Shown here: piece by piece, positions 18,801 through 28,329 of the stretch | Numbering within the stretch: position 1 is the stretch's first letter | Layout of the letters: each line of letters opens with the position of its first letter | From: Algoriphagus aquimarinus | GTDB lineage: Bacteria; Bacteroidota; Bacteroidia; Cytophagales; Cyclobacteriaceae | Length of the DNA: 64,000 nucleotides | NCBI RefSeq assembly: GCF_900112005.1 | Contig: NZ_FOKK01000001.1 | Location: 186,001 to 250,000, forward strand | Reading direction: 5' to 3' | Made by a program: the position numbers and the translations under genes | Notes under the pieces: model-generated | Databases searched by the model: none | What the model was told of the DNA's origin: nothing | What the model saw: the letters and a program-made list of their open reading frames with translations, nothing else

Positions 18801-19175
18801 ATGATTGATTTCAAATTCCGCCCTGAAAGCTATTTTACCCAAGAAACTACTTCTGTTTTATTGGTGAAAATGAATTACCCCGAGAGTCAGTGGGGTGAGC
18901 AAATTAGCATCTACGCCCATTGGCTGGAAGGAAAGGTTCAGTTTGAAGCAGTGGATTTCTATGGAAATGACTACATGCTCTATCCTTCCTCTAGCTATGA
19001 GGCATTGACAATGGAAGATATGGTCTATTTACTGGAAGGGATGCAGGTGAATACTGATGGGATGGAAGGCAATATGGAATTAATATTGGACGGATTTCCA
19101 GAAGTCGAAAGTGACTTCTATCCTGAGTTGGGAAAGTATTTTGATGAAAAAAGAAAAAATTTAGGCTTGGATTAA
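18801..19175 (+). CDS. Small hypothetical protein
   Basis: 124 residues, acidic, no signal peptide or membrane segment (MIDFKFRPESYF; then YPESQWGEQISIYAHWLEG). I do not recognise a family. A sequence fitting the Bacteroidota -7 element (TATTTTTG, 18789-18796) lies only four bases before the ATG, which would make the message nearly leaderless; the -33 element is not at the proper spacing, so this is weak. Convergent with the next small gene, their 3' ends overlapping by 4 nt. Codon use fits the neighbouring genes. Confidence 0.65.
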   Translation: MIDFKFRPESYFTQETTSVLLVKMNYPESQWGEQISIYAHWLEGKVQFEAVDFYGNDYMLYPSSSYEALTMEDMVYLLEGMQVNTDGMEGNMELILDGFPEVESDFYPELGKYFDEKRKNLGLD

Positions 19176-19399
19176 AAATCCAGCAACGCCTGCTTTTGCT
19201 CTGAAACTTGGTTGGTACGAAACCAATACTCGTACGTTTCAAAATCTAAACAATCAGAAAATTCCATTCCTTGAAATATGATTTTCTTTAAGCAGCTTAC
19301 GGGTAACCAGGATTTGAGCTTTGCGGATTGTTCTTTTGAAAGCTGCGAAAGCTGAATCCATTTCCCTCCGTTGATAAAAATTGGTATAAGTTTGGTCAT
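19172..19399 (-). CDS. Small hypothetical protein
   Basis: 75 residues from the ATG at 19399 (MTKLIPIFINGGKW); a TTG at 19450 would add 17 residues but is weaker. The sequence includes LSKEQSAKLKSWLPVSCLKK and a YEYWF motif. No signal peptide or membrane helix. Its end overlaps the forward gene at 18801-19175 by 4 nt. No function can be assigned; coding character is plausible because the sequence is well structured and in the expected codon style. Confidence 0.55.
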   Translation of the reverse strand: MTKLIPIFINGGKWIQLSQLSKEQSAKLKSWLPVSCLKKIIFQGMEFSDCLDFETYEYWFRTNQVSEQKQALLDF

Positions 19400-19503
19400 G
19401 TACTTACTGTGATTTGGGTCAAAAGTATACTGGTAATCAGCAAGGTACAATTATACAAAATTATTTTTATGTTAATAAAAATTACATATTATAAAATTCA
19501 GGC

Positions 19504-20412
19504 ATGACAGGAGCTTTCATTGCATTTTTATGTCTTTTATTGGGACTTTTTCTACAGAAGCAAGCTAATCTCCCACTTGAGAAAATTACAAAATGGGTCA
19601 ATGCTTACCTGCTTAATATTGTACTTCCAGCTCTTGCTCTTCTTTACATTCCCCAAATAGAGCCCAGCTGGAGCTTACTTCTACCTATTTCCACGGCTTG
19701 GTTTACCTTCCTCCTTTCCTGGATGATTTTTGGTGTGCTGGGGAAATTATTGAAATGGGATAATCAAACCACTGGCTGCTTAGTGATCGTAGCTGGACTA
19801 GCCAATACTTCTTTCATGGGATTTCCTGTGATAGAAGGACTTTACGGAAAAGAGGGTTTGCCCATAGCGCTATTGATTGACCAAGGCGGATCATTTCTAC
19901 TCGTTTCCTCCCTTGCAATAATAGTTGGTTCGATTTACTCTCATCAAGAAGGTAATCTAAGCGAGATTCCGCTAAAAATTCTTCGTTTTCCTCCTTTCGG
20001 ATTTTTACTAGTTACTATCGCTATGAGTATTTTGGGATGGAAAACCCCAGAGTTTCTGATTCCCCTAGTATCTCTAATAGGCAAAACGATGGCACCGATG
20101 GCTATTTTCGCCATTGGTCTTAAATTTTCTCTAGACTTCGACTCACTCAGCTCTAAGTTCTATTGGTTTGGAATGGGATATAGGCTATTACTTGCTCCCT
20201 TGATGGTTTGGTTGATTTATAGAAATTTCCTGCCAGAAAGCAGCCTGGAATTAAAAGTCAGTGTGCTGGAAAGTGGTATGGCTCCCATGATTACAGGTTC
20301 TATCGTAGCGATTCAATATGATCTTAAGCCAAAGCTCGCGACGTTACTTGCCGGATTGGGCATACCGATCTCAATCGTTACTAGTATGATTTGGTATTAT
20401 TTCCTGGGCTAG
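19504..20412 (+). CDS. Auxin efflux carrier (AEC) family transporter
   Basis: 302 residues, almost wholly hydrophobic with about ten predicted membrane helices. Family features include an N-terminal LNIVLPALALLYI segment, GLANTSFMGFPVIEGLYG and a C-terminal LESGMAPMITGSIVAIQYDL half repeat. AEC proteins are inner-membrane carriers exporting small organic anions (malonate, malate and amino-acid-like substrates in bacteria); the substrate cannot be read from sequence. The stop codon abuts that of the convergent suhB-like gene. A-T rich upstream leader of ~50 nt. Confidence 0.88.
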   Translation: MTGAFIAFLCLLLGLFLQKQANLPLEKITKWVNAYLLNIVLPALALLYIPQIEPSWSLLLPISTAWFTFLLSWMIFGVLGKLLKWDNQTTGCLVIVAGLANTSFMGFPVIEGLYGKEGLPIALLIDQGGSFLLVSSLAIIVGSIYSHQEGNLSEIPLKILRFPPFGFLLVTIAMSILGWKTPEFLIPLVSLIGKTMAPMAIFAIGLKFSLDFDSLSSKFYWFGMGYRLLLAPLMVWLIYRNFLPESSLELKVSVLESGMAPMITGSIVAIQYDLKPKLATLLAGLGIPISIVTSMIWYYFLG

Positions 20413-21216
20413 TTATGCCCAAGCCTTTTGCAGGTCAGTTAGGATTTCCTCGTGTATTTTCTCATTTGTCGCCAAAATCTGTCGCCCAAATATAAAATCT
20501 CTTGCTCCTGAGAAATCCGTCACTTTCCCACCAGCTTCTTCTACGATCAATGTACCAGCAGCCACATCGTAGGAATTCAGATTGTATTCAAAAAACCCTT
20601 CTACACGCCCAGAAGCAACATAGCAAAGATCTACAGCAGCACTACCAAATCTACGTGCTCCGTGGGAAGACTTCATCAGTGATTTCAAAGCAGCTAGGTA
20701 CTTATCAATCAAATCGAAATTGTAATACGGAAAACCAGTAGCTATCAGAGATGCCGAAAGCGATTTGGCTGCACTCACTCGAATTCTTGTGTCATTACAA
20801 AATGCTCCGCCACCTTTCATCGCATAGAAGCATTCATGAAGATTCACTTCATAGACCACACCCAGAATAACCTCTTCACGCTCCATCAAGGCAATACTCA
20901 CACAAAAAATAGGCACGCCGTGGATAAAATTCGTCGTACCATCCAATGGATCGATTACCCAGTTGAATTCTTCAGCTTTTGTAGTATTTGTTCCCTCCTC
21001 CGTGATAAATCCTGCTTCAGGAAGAATCTTGGATAGTTTGTCTACGATAAGCTTCTCTGCTTCCTTGTCCACATAAGAAACCAAGTCATTGAAGCCCTTA
21101 TGCTCCACATTGTCCATATTGAAATGCTGTCTTTCCTTACGGATAAAGGCACCAGCTTCTTTGGCTATTCCTTGAGTTTTCTCTAGTAGCAGAGTGAGTC
21201 TTTCTGTTGAGATCAT
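20413..21216 (-). CDS. suhB: Inositol-1-monophosphatase family protein
   Basis: 267 residues. Both family signatures are present: WVIDPLDGTTNFIHG (metal-binding Asp pair) and SYDVAAGTLIVEEAGG near the C-terminus; the EEG metal ligand appears in FITEEGTNT. These are Mg-dependent, Li-sensitive phosphatases of the cytosol acting on inositol or related sugar phosphates. It begins 17 nt after rsmI on the same strand and is the last gene of the DUF493-phhB-rsmI-suhB run. The symbol follows the family usage; true substrate may differ. Confidence 0.92.
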   Translation of the reverse strand: MISTERLTLLLEKTQGIAKEAGAFIRKERQHFNMDNVEHKGFNDLVSYVDKEAEKLIVDKLSKILPEAGFITEEGTNTTKAEEFNWVIDPLDGTTNFIHGVPIFCVSIALMEREEVILGVVYEVNLHECFYAMKGGGAFCNDTRIRVSAAKSLSASLIATGFPYYNFDLIDKYLAALKSLMKSSHGARRFGSAAVDLCYVASGRVEGFFEYNLNSYDVAAGTLIVEEAGGKVTDFSGARDFIFGRQILATNEKIHEEILTDLQKAWA

Positions 21217-21233
21217 AGAAATTGGTTGTTAAA

Positions 21234-21926
21234 TCAGGCTTTGGGATTTTTACCGGCCACAGTAAGGACAATTTCGCCCTTTAGTGTATTGGTCTCATAA
21301 TAATCTATTAACTCGGCTAATGTACCTCTAACGTTCTCCTCATGAAGCTTAGTGATCTCTCGGGATACACAAGCTTGCCTATCGGCTCCAAAAGCTTCTG
21401 ATAGCTGACCTAGCGTTTTCAGAAGACGATGTGGTGATTCATAAAAAATGATTGTCCGTACTTCTTCCACTAGACCATCTATCCTTGTCTTTCTTCCCTT
21501 TTTGTGAGGTAAAAAGCCTTCAAATACGAAGCGGTCATTTGGCAGTCCACTATTTACCAATGCCGGTACAAAGGCAGTGGCTCCTGGGAGACATTGAACA
21601 TCTAGCCCCGCTGCGAGAACCTCTCTTACCAAAAGGAATCCTGGATCTGAAATAGCAGGGGTGCCCGCGTCAGAAATCAAAGCAAAAACCTCTCCTCGGT
21701 TCATTCGCTCCACCAATTTTTCCACCGTCTTATGCTCGTTGAAAATATGGTAGCTCTGAAGTGGTCTGGAGATTTCCAGGTGTTTTAATAATTGCCCACT
21801 TGTGCGCGTGTCCTCAGCGAGGATTACATCAGCACTTTTCAAGATCTCAATAGCCCGAAGCGTGATATCCTTCAAGTTACCGATCGGCGTAGGTACTAGG
21901 TATAAGTTTACAGAAGTTTCACTCAT
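21234..21926 (-). CDS. rsmI: 16S rRNA (cytidine1402-2'-O)-methyltransferase
   Basis: 230 residues. The start [20 protein letters not shown] and [14 protein letters not shown] are the RsmI signatures; [18 protein letters not shown] follows, and [11 protein letters not shown] closes the SAM-binding half. RsmI methylates the ribose of C1402 in the ribosomal decoding centre. The product is slightly shorter than E. coli RsmI because it lacks the C-terminal extension, which is usual in this phylum. Its ATG overlaps the phhB stop by 4 nt, indicating coupling. Confidence 0.95.
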   Translation of the reverse strand: MSETSVNLYLVPTPIGNLKDITLRAIEILKSADVILAEDTRTSGQLLKHLEISRPLQSYHIFNEHKTVEKLVERMNRGEVFALISDAGTPAISDPGFLLVREVLAAGLDVQCLPGATAFVPALVNSGLPNDRFVFEGFLPHKKGRKTRIDGLVEEVRTIIFYESPHRLLKTLGQLSEAFGADRQACVSREITKLHEENVRGTLAELIDYYETNTLKGEIVLTVAGKNPKA

Positions 21927-22156
21927 GAAGATAGTCCATCAATAGCTTTAGCCAGTGCATGATCCTTCTTGGTCACTGTGTTTCCAGCATCGTGCGTAGT
22001 CAATTCAATTTCTACTGTGTTATAAACATTACTCCAATTAGGATGATGATTTTGCGCCTCAGCCAAAAATGCCACTCGGGTCATAAAAGCAAAAGCTTCC
22101 TGAAAATCCTTGAATTTGAAGGTTTTCTTAAGTTTGTTGTCTTCTTCGATCCACAT
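21923..22156 (-). CDS. phhB: Pterin-4a-carbinolamine dehydratase
   Basis: 77 residues, close to the minimal length of the family. The segment [20 protein letters not shown] contains the His-His-Pro-x-Trp core and the second active-site His occurs in TTHDAG. The enzyme regenerates pterin cofactor after aromatic amino-acid hydroxylation by dehydrating the 4a-carbinolamine. No phenylalanine hydroxylase is seen in the window, so the physiological partner is unknown. It lies 11 nt after the DUF493 gene and overlaps rsmI by 4 nt. Confidence 0.9.
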   Translation of the reverse strand: MWIEEDNKLKKTFKFKDFQEAFAFMTRVAFLAEAQNHHPNWSNVYNTVEIELTTHDAGNTVTKKDHALAKAIDGLSS

Positions 22157-22167
22157 AAGTCAATTAA

Positions 22168-22437
22168 TTAAAGTGAGATTAATCCTTCGATTTCGGCAGC
22201 CTGCTCATAGAGATCGATAATCTGATCTGCATTTTTCATCATAGCCTGGATAGTCGTACTCACGTATTTTCCTCCAGAACTCGCTTTTGTAGAAATTTCA
22301 TGCGTTGGAAATAGCGCCGCAATCTCATTTTCCTTTCCATTAGGAACTATAAACTTAAACATATAAAGCTGAGGAAACTCGCCACTTGCTTCTAATTTTT
22401 CTTTGAAGTTCTCTTTATCGAATTTCTTTTTGTCCAT
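22168..22437 (-). CDS. DUF493 (YbeD-like) protein
   Basis: 89 residues, of the usual length for DUF493. The segment FPQLYMFKFIVPNG followed by KASSGGKYVSTTIQAMM is typical of this ACT-like fold. YbeD-type proteins are small cytosolic proteins of uncertain, possibly regulatory, function. It is the first gene of the four-gene suhB group on the minus strand. No signal peptide. Confidence 0.85.
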   Translation of the reverse strand: MDKKKFDKENFKEKLEASGEFPQLYMFKFIVPNGKENEIAALFPTHEISTKASSGGKYVSTTIQAMMKNADQIIDLYEQAAEIEGLISL

Positions 22438-22479
22438 AGCTGGGTGTGATTAGCGATTTACATTCCGAATATAAACAAA

Positions 22480-22505
22480 GAACCCATGCTGTTAGGCATG
22501 GGTTC
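22480..22505 (-). terminator. ppiD terminator
   Basis: A perfect 10-bp stem (GAACCCATGC / GCATGGGTTC) with a 6-nt loop, 21 nt after the ppiD stop, followed on the minus strand by TTTGTTTAT. It separates ppiD from the DUF493 group. Confidence 0.85.
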
Positions 22506-22526
22506 CGAATCTAGAGCTAGATTCTA

Positions 22527-24638
22527 TTAAAAGAATTTATATCTATAGTCCTTAACGCCCGCCAAATCCTGCAGAGCCATCATGACTGAATATGTTGTTC
22601 TCTGAGATGCATTTTGAGTCAATTGACCTTGATATACTGAATAGTCGCCTATTTCAGCTGCTGGAGTCAATGCGTTCAATTTACCTACGATTACACCTAC
22701 GTCTTCACGAATAGGTTGTGTAAGCTGGCCTTGCTGCACTCCGAAGATAGCGCCGATCGCTCGTGGAGCGAAACCAACACCTGGAATTACATTAGCGCTA
22801 AGCTTCAAATCAGGAATCTCGTTAAGAGATGCTTCGTTTGGATAAACAGCTTTCATATCTTCTAAAGAAGCCTTACCAGCTAATTTAGATTTGATCATTT
22901 CAGCTTTTTTCTCATTTCTAACTTGAGCTTCTATTTGCTCTTTTACATCTGCCAATTTCACATCTCCCTCGTCTCTCTTGCTCACTAGGGTAGCTACAAC
23001 GTAGGCATTGTCCAATTCAAATACAGTAGAAACCTCACCTGTAGAAGTCTCATCTGCAAATGCCCAGCGAATTACTTCTCTAGCATTTTGAAGGTTATTG
23101 ATATTTCTAGCGTTGGCATCTACATTGTTTGCTTGTAGAATTCTATAATTTTCAGCTGTTGCGTTTTCAGTAAACTCATTCTTATTTCCTGCATTTGCAG
23201 CAAATGAATCAGCTTTTCTGAATGCCTCATTTCTAGTAGCATCACTAGCCACCAATTCCAATTCTAAAGTAGCCACTTTAGTGTAAGTGGTTTTAGGCAT
23301 TTCAGTCACTTTGATGATGTGATAGCCGTATTCAGTTTCTACTACGCTTGAAAGGATACCTGTAGATTTTGCAGCATAAACAGCAGTAGCAAATTCAGCT
23401 ACGAAGTCCTCTTTTGCAAACCAACCTAGATCTCCACCTGTTTGAGCAGTTCCATCTTGGCCATATTGTCTAGCTGCGATTTCAAAGTTTCCGTCAGCTT
23501 TTACCTCTGCAAGTACAGTTTCAGCCTGAGCCTTTACCACTGCTTTGGAAGCATCGTCCATGCCTTCAGTGCTGAAAAGAATATGTGAAGCTCTCAATCT
23601 TGGCGTTCCTTCGTATTGATCAGAAATCTTATAAGAAACGTAAGTAGAGTTAGCTGTAATGAAAGGACCGTAAGTTTGTCCTGCCTCGATGTCTGACACA
23701 TTGCTGGTCAAATTAGCTGGAAGTTCATCACCTGCTCTGATTGTCATAAAAGGAGCTTGTCCTTCAGAATTTCTCAATACAAAAAGAGAATCATTCTCTG
23801 CAGCTCTAAGCTCGTTGGTCAATTCATTGATATGAGAAATAACCTCAGCTGAATCTACGCCACTTGGCTGAATGCTAAAACCTACATATTCGATGCTAGC
23901 AGCATTTCCAGATTTGAATTTGCTTTTATTCTTAGTCAAATATGCTTGCATTTCGCTTTCTGAAACGGTTACATCCGCGTCAGCTACTGCATAGAAAGGA
24001 ACAAAGAGGATAGAAGCATCTGCGATGGTATTCGCTGCTTTGTATTCTTCTTTAGCTTCAGCCTGGGTAGCAAACTCAGAAGTCGCTAGCATATTGTCAT
24101 ATTTGATTCTCAGTCTAGAGTCTGCAAAAAGACGCTCTTGCTGATTCCAATATGCCTGCTGAGCCGGATCTGCAGTCTCAAGAGACTGTAAGAAAGTAAC
24201 CAGCTGACTTTTGTCAAACTGACCTGTCTGAGGATTCACCAGTTGCTGACGTAATTCTGGAACGATGTTTTTGCCCTGAACCATATCAACTAATTCCGCA
24301 TCGGAAATCGTCAAACCTAATTTCTCATATTCTTCTTTGAACACACGCTCCACAATCATTGACTGCCAAGCCTGCTCTCTGATAGAATACATTTCTACTT
24401 CGGAAGGAACTCTACCTGTTCTCTGCTGATTCGCTACTTTGAATTCTTCAACACGGGCGATGTACTCCTCGTAGGTGATATCTTCACCTGCGATCTCGCC
24501 TACGATATTTTGACTGGAACTGAGTAAGGTGGAATTTGGACTTAATAAATCACCTCCTAGGAGGAATAAAATTAATCCGCCGGCAATTACACCGATCAAT
24601 AGACCTGTCCTTTGTCTAATTTGTTTAATTAACGCCAT
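22527..24638 (-). CDS. ppiD: PpiD-like periplasmic peptidyl-prolyl isomerase/chaperone
   Basis: 703 residues from the ATG at 24638 (MALIKQIRQRTGLL); an upstream ATG at 24680 adds a non-typical 14-residue lead. An N-terminal membrane anchor (LLIGVIAGGLILFLLGG, ~residues 12-28) is followed by a SurA-N-like region and one clear parvulin domain around residues 340-450 (ASHILFS, GGDLGWF, EYGYHIIKV). PpiD assists folding of secreted and outer-membrane proteins while anchored in the inner membrane. Followed by a strong terminator; preceded by the CNNM/CorC gene at an 83-nt gap on the same strand. Confidence 0.9.
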   Translation of the reverse strand: MALIKQIRQRTGLLIGVIAGGLILFLLGGDLLSPNSTLLSSSQNIVGEIAGEDITYEEYIARVEEFKVANQQRTGRVPSEVEMYSIREQAWQSMIVERVFKEEYEKLGLTISDAELVDMVQGKNIVPELRQQLVNPQTGQFDKSQLVTFLQSLETADPAQQAYWNQQERLFADSRLRIKYDNMLATSEFATQAEAKEEYKAANTIADASILFVPFYAVADADVTVSESEMQAYLTKNKSKFKSGNAASIEYVGFSIQPSGVDSAEVISHINELTNELRAAENDSLFVLRNSEGQAPFMTIRAGDELPANLTSNVSDIEAGQTYGPFITANSTYVSYKISDQYEGTPRLRASHILFSTEGMDDASKAVVKAQAETVLAEVKADGNFEIAARQYGQDGTAQTGGDLGWFAKEDFVAEFATAVYAAKSTGILSSVVETEYGYHIIKVTEMPKTTYTKVATLELELVASDATRNEAFRKADSFAANAGNKNEFTENATAENYRILQANNVDANARNINNLQNAREVIRWAFADETSTGEVSTVFELDNAYVVATLVSKRDEGDVKLADVKEQIEAQVRNEKKAEMIKSKLAGKASLEDMKAVYPNEASLNEIPDLKLSANVIPGVGFAPRAIGAIFGVQQGQLTQPIREDVGVIVGKLNALTPAAEIGDYSVYQGQLTQNASQRTTYSVMMALQDLAGVKDYRYKFF

Positions 24639-24721
24639 TATTGTACTACGCTTTTTTAGAGTGTCGCAAAATAATAGCATTACTAACGAAATTCAAAATA
24701 TATTCTGAATCAAACGCTTAA

Positions 24722-26011
24722 CTAGAAAATTCCGGAGGTGTTGATTTTGACCCGAACGGTCTCAATTCTATGCTCTTGTTTGGTCACTACAGTAAAAGTA
24801 TAGGACTCAAAAGTAATCGATTCTCCTTTCTTTGGAAGATTCTCCGTTAGCGAAAGAATCAACCCAGATAGGGTCTCAAAGTCTCCAATGGGCAATTCCC
24901 AGTCATATTTATCATTGAGGTAATCAATTTCGTGACGCGCACTGAGCAAATATTCCTGTTCAGAAATTTTCTGTTCGATCAAATCATCACTGTCGTATTC
25001 GTCCTCGATTTCACCAAAAATCTCTTCAATAATATCTTCCATAGAAACTATCCCTGAGGTGCCTCCAAACTCATCTACTACCAAAGCGAGACTTTTTCTC
25101 TCCTGAATAAATTGAATCAACAATTCATTGGCCAAGGCAGATTCCGGTGCAATAATGATCGGAGTGAGGATTTCTTCGATGGTTTTAGGCTTCTTAAAGA
25201 GCTCTAATTGGTGGCAATAGCCTATGACATCATCGATAGATTCCCGATAAACAATCACCTTGGAATGTCCACTTTCTTCAAATACTTTTTTCAGTTCCTC
25301 CATTTCATCATCTACTTCCACAGAGACGATATCTGTCCTCGGCACCATGCATTCGCGCACTCGGACGGTTTTGAATTCTACCGCATTGTCAAAAATCTTG
25401 GTGTCAATTTCCACATGACCATCCTCTTTCCCCTTGTGAATGTGATTTTGGACAAAGCTATTTAGGTCAGTCACCGTGAAGACTGGCTTGTCCTCACTAT
25501 ATTCTAAACGGAGTATTTTGGTGATGAAAAATCTCGAAAGTGCCACAACGGCCCAAACTACAGGAAAGAAAAACACATAAATAATCCAAAAAGGCAGCGA
25601 GAAGAAATTCAACATGCTGTTTGGATTCAGCATAAAGAGGCTCTTGGGCAAGAATTCAGCAGTGACCAAAACCACAATTGTAGAAATTATGGTCTGTAAC
25701 ACCAGCACAATTGCATCATTAGCGTAGCCAAATGAATCTTGTAGCCACATCTTCAACGGGTCTTCCATAAGGAAAGCCATAAAAATACCGTATAGCACCA
25801 GCGAAATGGTATTTCCCAAAAGTGTGGTACCGATAAATTGGCCAGGTCGCTTTACGAAGACACTTAGTATTCTTCCTGTTAGATCTCCTTGCTTGTTCTG
25901 CAGCTCGATCTGTAGCTTATTAGCAGATATAAATGCAATCTCCATCCCTGAAAAAAAGGCTGAAAACACAAGCGTGATGATCACATAAATCAACTCATAA
26001 CTTACTTCCAT
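24722..26011 (-). CDS. CNNM/CorC-type membrane protein (DUF21 + CBS + CorC_HlyC)
   Basis: 429 residues. Residues 1-~190 form a DUF21 membrane domain with about four helices (FFSGMEIAFISANKLQIEL near residue 20). Two CBS motifs follow at ~210-330 (VRECMVPRTDIVSVEVDD; VVDEFGGTSGIVSMEDIIEEIFGEI), then a C-terminal CorC_HlyC/transporter-associated domain. The family is often labelled hemolysin but relates to Mg2+/Co2+ efflux and to GldE; no gliding gene is adjacent, so I do not use the gldE symbol. Only 2 nt separate it from the upstream 69-residue gene. Confidence 0.9.
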   Translation of the reverse strand: MEVSYELIYVIITLVFSAFFSGMEIAFISANKLQIELQNKQGDLTGRILSVFVKRPGQFIGTTLLGNTISLVLYGIFMAFLMEDPLKMWLQDSFGYANDAIVLVLQTIISTIVVLVTAEFLPKSLFMLNPNSMLNFFSLPFWIIYVFFFPVVWAVVALSRFFITKILRLEYSEDKPVFTVTDLNSFVQNHIHKGKEDGHVEIDTKIFDNAVEFKTVRVRECMVPRTDIVSVEVDDEMEELKKVFEESGHSKVIVYRESIDDVIGYCHQLELFKKPKTIEEILTPIIIAPESALANELLIQFIQERKSLALVVDEFGGTSGIVSMEDIIEEIFGEIEDEYDSDDLIEQKISEQEYLLSARHEIDYLNDKYDWELPIGDFETLSGLILSLTENLPKKGESITFESYTFTVVTKQEHRIETVRVKINTSGIF

Positions 26012-26013
26012 GC

Positions 26014-26223
26014 TTAACGTTTTTTGCCAGATTTGGCCTTTTTCTTAGGTGTGGGTGGTTCTTCGGGTTTTTGCATTTTGCGGTACTGGAACCAAAATAA
26101 CAAGGCTACAGCAAACATAAAAATCGCGTAGGAAGCTTCCACTCCCTGAGTGACCGTTTGGTGAATCCCTACGATCATCAATGCAAGTGAAAGGGATAGT
26201 AATAATGCGTCAACTAATTTCAT
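26014..26223 (-). CDS. Small two-helix membrane protein
   Basis: 69 residues with two hydrophobic segments (residues ~5-20 and ~32-47, FMFAVALLFWF) and a strongly basic Lys-rich tail (PKKKAKSGKKR). It starts with ATG at 26223 and stops 2 nt before the CNNM gene, so translation is probably coupled. Function unknown; the tight link suggests a role together with the neighbouring membrane protein or LPS export gene, by inference. Small size but good codon style. Confidence 0.75.
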   Translation of the reverse strand: MKLVDALLLSLSLALMIVGIHQTVTQGVEASYAIFMFAVALLFWFQYRKMQKPEEPPTPKKKAKSGKKR

Positions 26224-26300
26224 TCTGAATTTTTGTGGAGCAGAGAATTGCTAAGTTCCAATTCTGTTTTACCAAGAGGTTTGTACTTTATCAGCTTCAT

Positions 26301-26843
26301 TTATAATCCTTCTCCAGTCACTAAAATACGGCTATCTCTAGGGTTTTTGAGTGTGTAATTAGTGAAAGTTTCATCAGCCTCTAGTCCTGTGCCATTGAAA
26401 AGACTCTCACCATCTTGTACCGTTACAAATTTCTCTGTATAAATTCTTTTATTAGGCTCCCAAAAAAGCTCTTCTGATTGTAATCTTTGGTCCTTGATAA
26501 GATTATGAACTTGTACATTTCCTTCCCCTCTCCAAACATTATCCTTCTTAGAAAAAAATCCTCGATCTGCTCTAAGCGTAGTGCTCAGCTCCCCATCTTT
26601 CTCAAAAACTTCAATTTCTATTCCTTCAGGAAATTCTTGATTACCATTGGCGAATTCAAGTTGCTTAGGAGCTCTCATCTCAAATCTCACAATTGCCGAA
26701 TCACTTTGAATCAAATGCACATTGAGCGCTAGGTTCATAGGCCCATCGTACACTTCAAGTACGGATGCGTCTACATCTTCCCTGCAGGAACTAGTCAATG
26801 CTAAGAGGCTAAGTAGTACGAATGAAAGTAAACTATTCTTCAC
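26301..26843 (-). CDS. lptC: LPS export periplasmic protein LptC
   Basis: 180 residues starting at GTG (26843). A lipoprotein-type signal ends at C20 (LLALTSSC). The remainder is a beta-rich OstA/LptC-like jelly roll with repeated FELW-type strands (ADRGFFSKKDNVWRGEGNVQVHN) typical of LptC in Bacteroidota. LptC receives LPS from LptBFG and passes it to LptA across the periplasm. It follows the TPR gene by 83 nt containing a terminator hairpin. The lipobox instead of a membrane anchor is a known variation in this phylum. Confidence 0.85.
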   Translation of the reverse strand: MKNSLLSFVLLSLLALTSSCREDVDASVLEVYDGPMNLALNVHLIQSDSAIVRFEMRAPKQLEFANGNQEFPEGIEIEVFEKDGELSTTLRADRGFFSKKDNVWRGEGNVQVHNLIKDQRLQSEELFWEPNKRIYTEKFVTVQDGESLFNGTGLEADETFTNYTLKNPRDSRILVTGEGL

Positions 26844-26884
26844 GGCTCAAAGATACTTGAAAATTGTTTCATGCTTACAAACGA

Positions 26885-26913
26885 AAAAAGGCAGCCCGAA
26901 GACTGCCTTTTAT
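26885..26913 (-). terminator. Terminator after TPR gene
   Basis: Hairpin AAAAGGCAG / CTGCCTTTT with an 8-nt loop, 14 nt beyond the TPR gene stop, followed by a T-rich run on the minus strand. It would separate the TPR gene from lptC. Confidence 0.8.
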
Positions 26914-26926
26914 ATCAGTAATTTAA

Positions 26927-28234
26927 TTAATCTCTAGTAGCCAGAGTTACAGTTTCTCCAACCCAGCAACCTGTGCTAAGGCTTTGACCCACTTGCATTC
27001 CTTCAGCAAACACTTCCTCTTTAGAAGGGAACTGAGCTCTTGCTTGCGCCATACCGCTGGAATTTCCTGCTCTCTGGTAAGCATTGTATGCTGCAATGAA
27101 TATCGCTCTATCCTTGATCACACTTACTCCTGCTTTACAATCATTAAACGAGTTCATGTACATACCCGCAATCATGTTATAAACATCAGCCGTGATAGAA
27201 GAATCTAGGTTTGCAGCTTCTTTAGCAGCTGATCTAGCAGCTGATTTCTTTCCTTGTTTCGCATAAATTTTAGAAAGCTCCATCTGAGATTCTGCTTTCT
27301 GAGAGCTATTCTCTGCAAGGCTCAATGCTTGAGTCCACATTTGCTCTGCCTTTGCAGCATTATCTTCCTGCATATATCTCATGGCAATCACCTGAGAAGT
27401 AGAGAAAGAAGGCTCTTTAGCATGCTTCATTTCCAATGCTTGTAAGAATGCCTTAGAAGAGAAACACTTGTATTGTACAGAGTACTTGAAGATTTGATCT
27501 GCTAGTGACTCGTTAGTAGGGTCAGCAGCCAATTTTGGTCCCATCTTATTTTCGATGAAATCACAATCGATCAATTCCATTGCAATTAATAATTGCTCAA
27601 GATTACTTTTTGCGCTAGATACGTCATCACCTTCAGCAGCTGCTTTATCAAGAATAGCTTGAAGTTTATCATGAATTGAAAGAATCTCTTCACCTGTATA
27701 GGCTTCATGATATGCATAATTTCTATAAACTAAATTAAAATATGCAGCTACTAAGTTAGAACTAAGTGTTCCATTTAGTTCCATAGATTTTTCGAAATCA
27801 GCAATTGGCTCTTTCAACTTATCTTGATCGTCCTTGTAATAAGTATACCCGTAATAAGCCTTATTTTCTATCCAATTTTTCTCATTGTTATATAATTCAC
27901 CTCGTTTTTCATACAAGACGATAACTGAATCCTGATAGATTCTTGTTTGAGCCTCATCTGTGGTAGCTTTTGAAGCCGCATCATAGATTTTTGTTCCATT
28001 GATATACAGAGACTCATTCAGCTCAGGCACATTTACAAGCAACCAATGAAGAGGTTTAGTAGCCTCTACATATTGTTCAGATTGCATATAGTCAGTGTAA
28101 GCAGCATTTAGCTCTCTGGCTTTAGCTTCTTTAGCTGGATCGGTTGGAAAATTCCATCCGTCCTGAGCTTGTACCATTCCGGCAAGAAGCAGGGCGCTTA
28201 GCCCTAGGATTGTAGATTTAATGTTCATTTTCAT
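26927..28234 (-). CDS. Exported tetratricopeptide-repeat protein
   Basis: 435 residues with signal peptide (ILGLSALLLAGMVQAQ, cleavage near residue 23). Several TPR-like helical pairs are visible, e.g. AKAEQMWTQALSLAENSSQKAE and ARSAAKEAANLDSSITADVYN in the C-terminal half. The family recurs next to lptC and coaX in this phylum; it is probably periplasmic and involved in envelope protein assembly or scaffolding, by inference. It is followed by its own terminator. No catalytic motif seen. Confidence 0.8.
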   Translation of the reverse strand: MKMNIKSTILGLSALLLAGMVQAQDGWNFPTDPAKEAKARELNAAYTDYMQSEQYVEATKPLHWLLVNVPELNESLYINGTKIYDAASKATTDEAQTRIYQDSVIVLYEKRGELYNNEKNWIENKAYYGYTYYKDDQDKLKEPIADFEKSMELNGTLSSNLVAAYFNLVYRNYAYHEAYTGEEILSIHDKLQAILDKAAAEGDDVSSAKSNLEQLLIAMELIDCDFIENKMGPKLAADPTNESLADQIFKYSVQYKCFSSKAFLQALEMKHAKEPSFSTSQVIAMRYMQEDNAAKAEQMWTQALSLAENSSQKAESQMELSKIYAKQGKKSAARSAAKEAANLDSSITADVYNMIAGMYMNSFNDCKAGVSVIKDRAIFIAAYNAYQRAGNSSGMAQARAQFPSKEEVFAEGMQVGQSLSTGCWVGETVTLATRD

Positions 28235-28329
28235 AATGGTTTAATTCGGCACAATTTAATCTTCATGTCTAAATTCAAGTTTTCAAACTCGCATTTAACC
28301 ATTTTGATCGTATGGTTTGGTTAATTTTT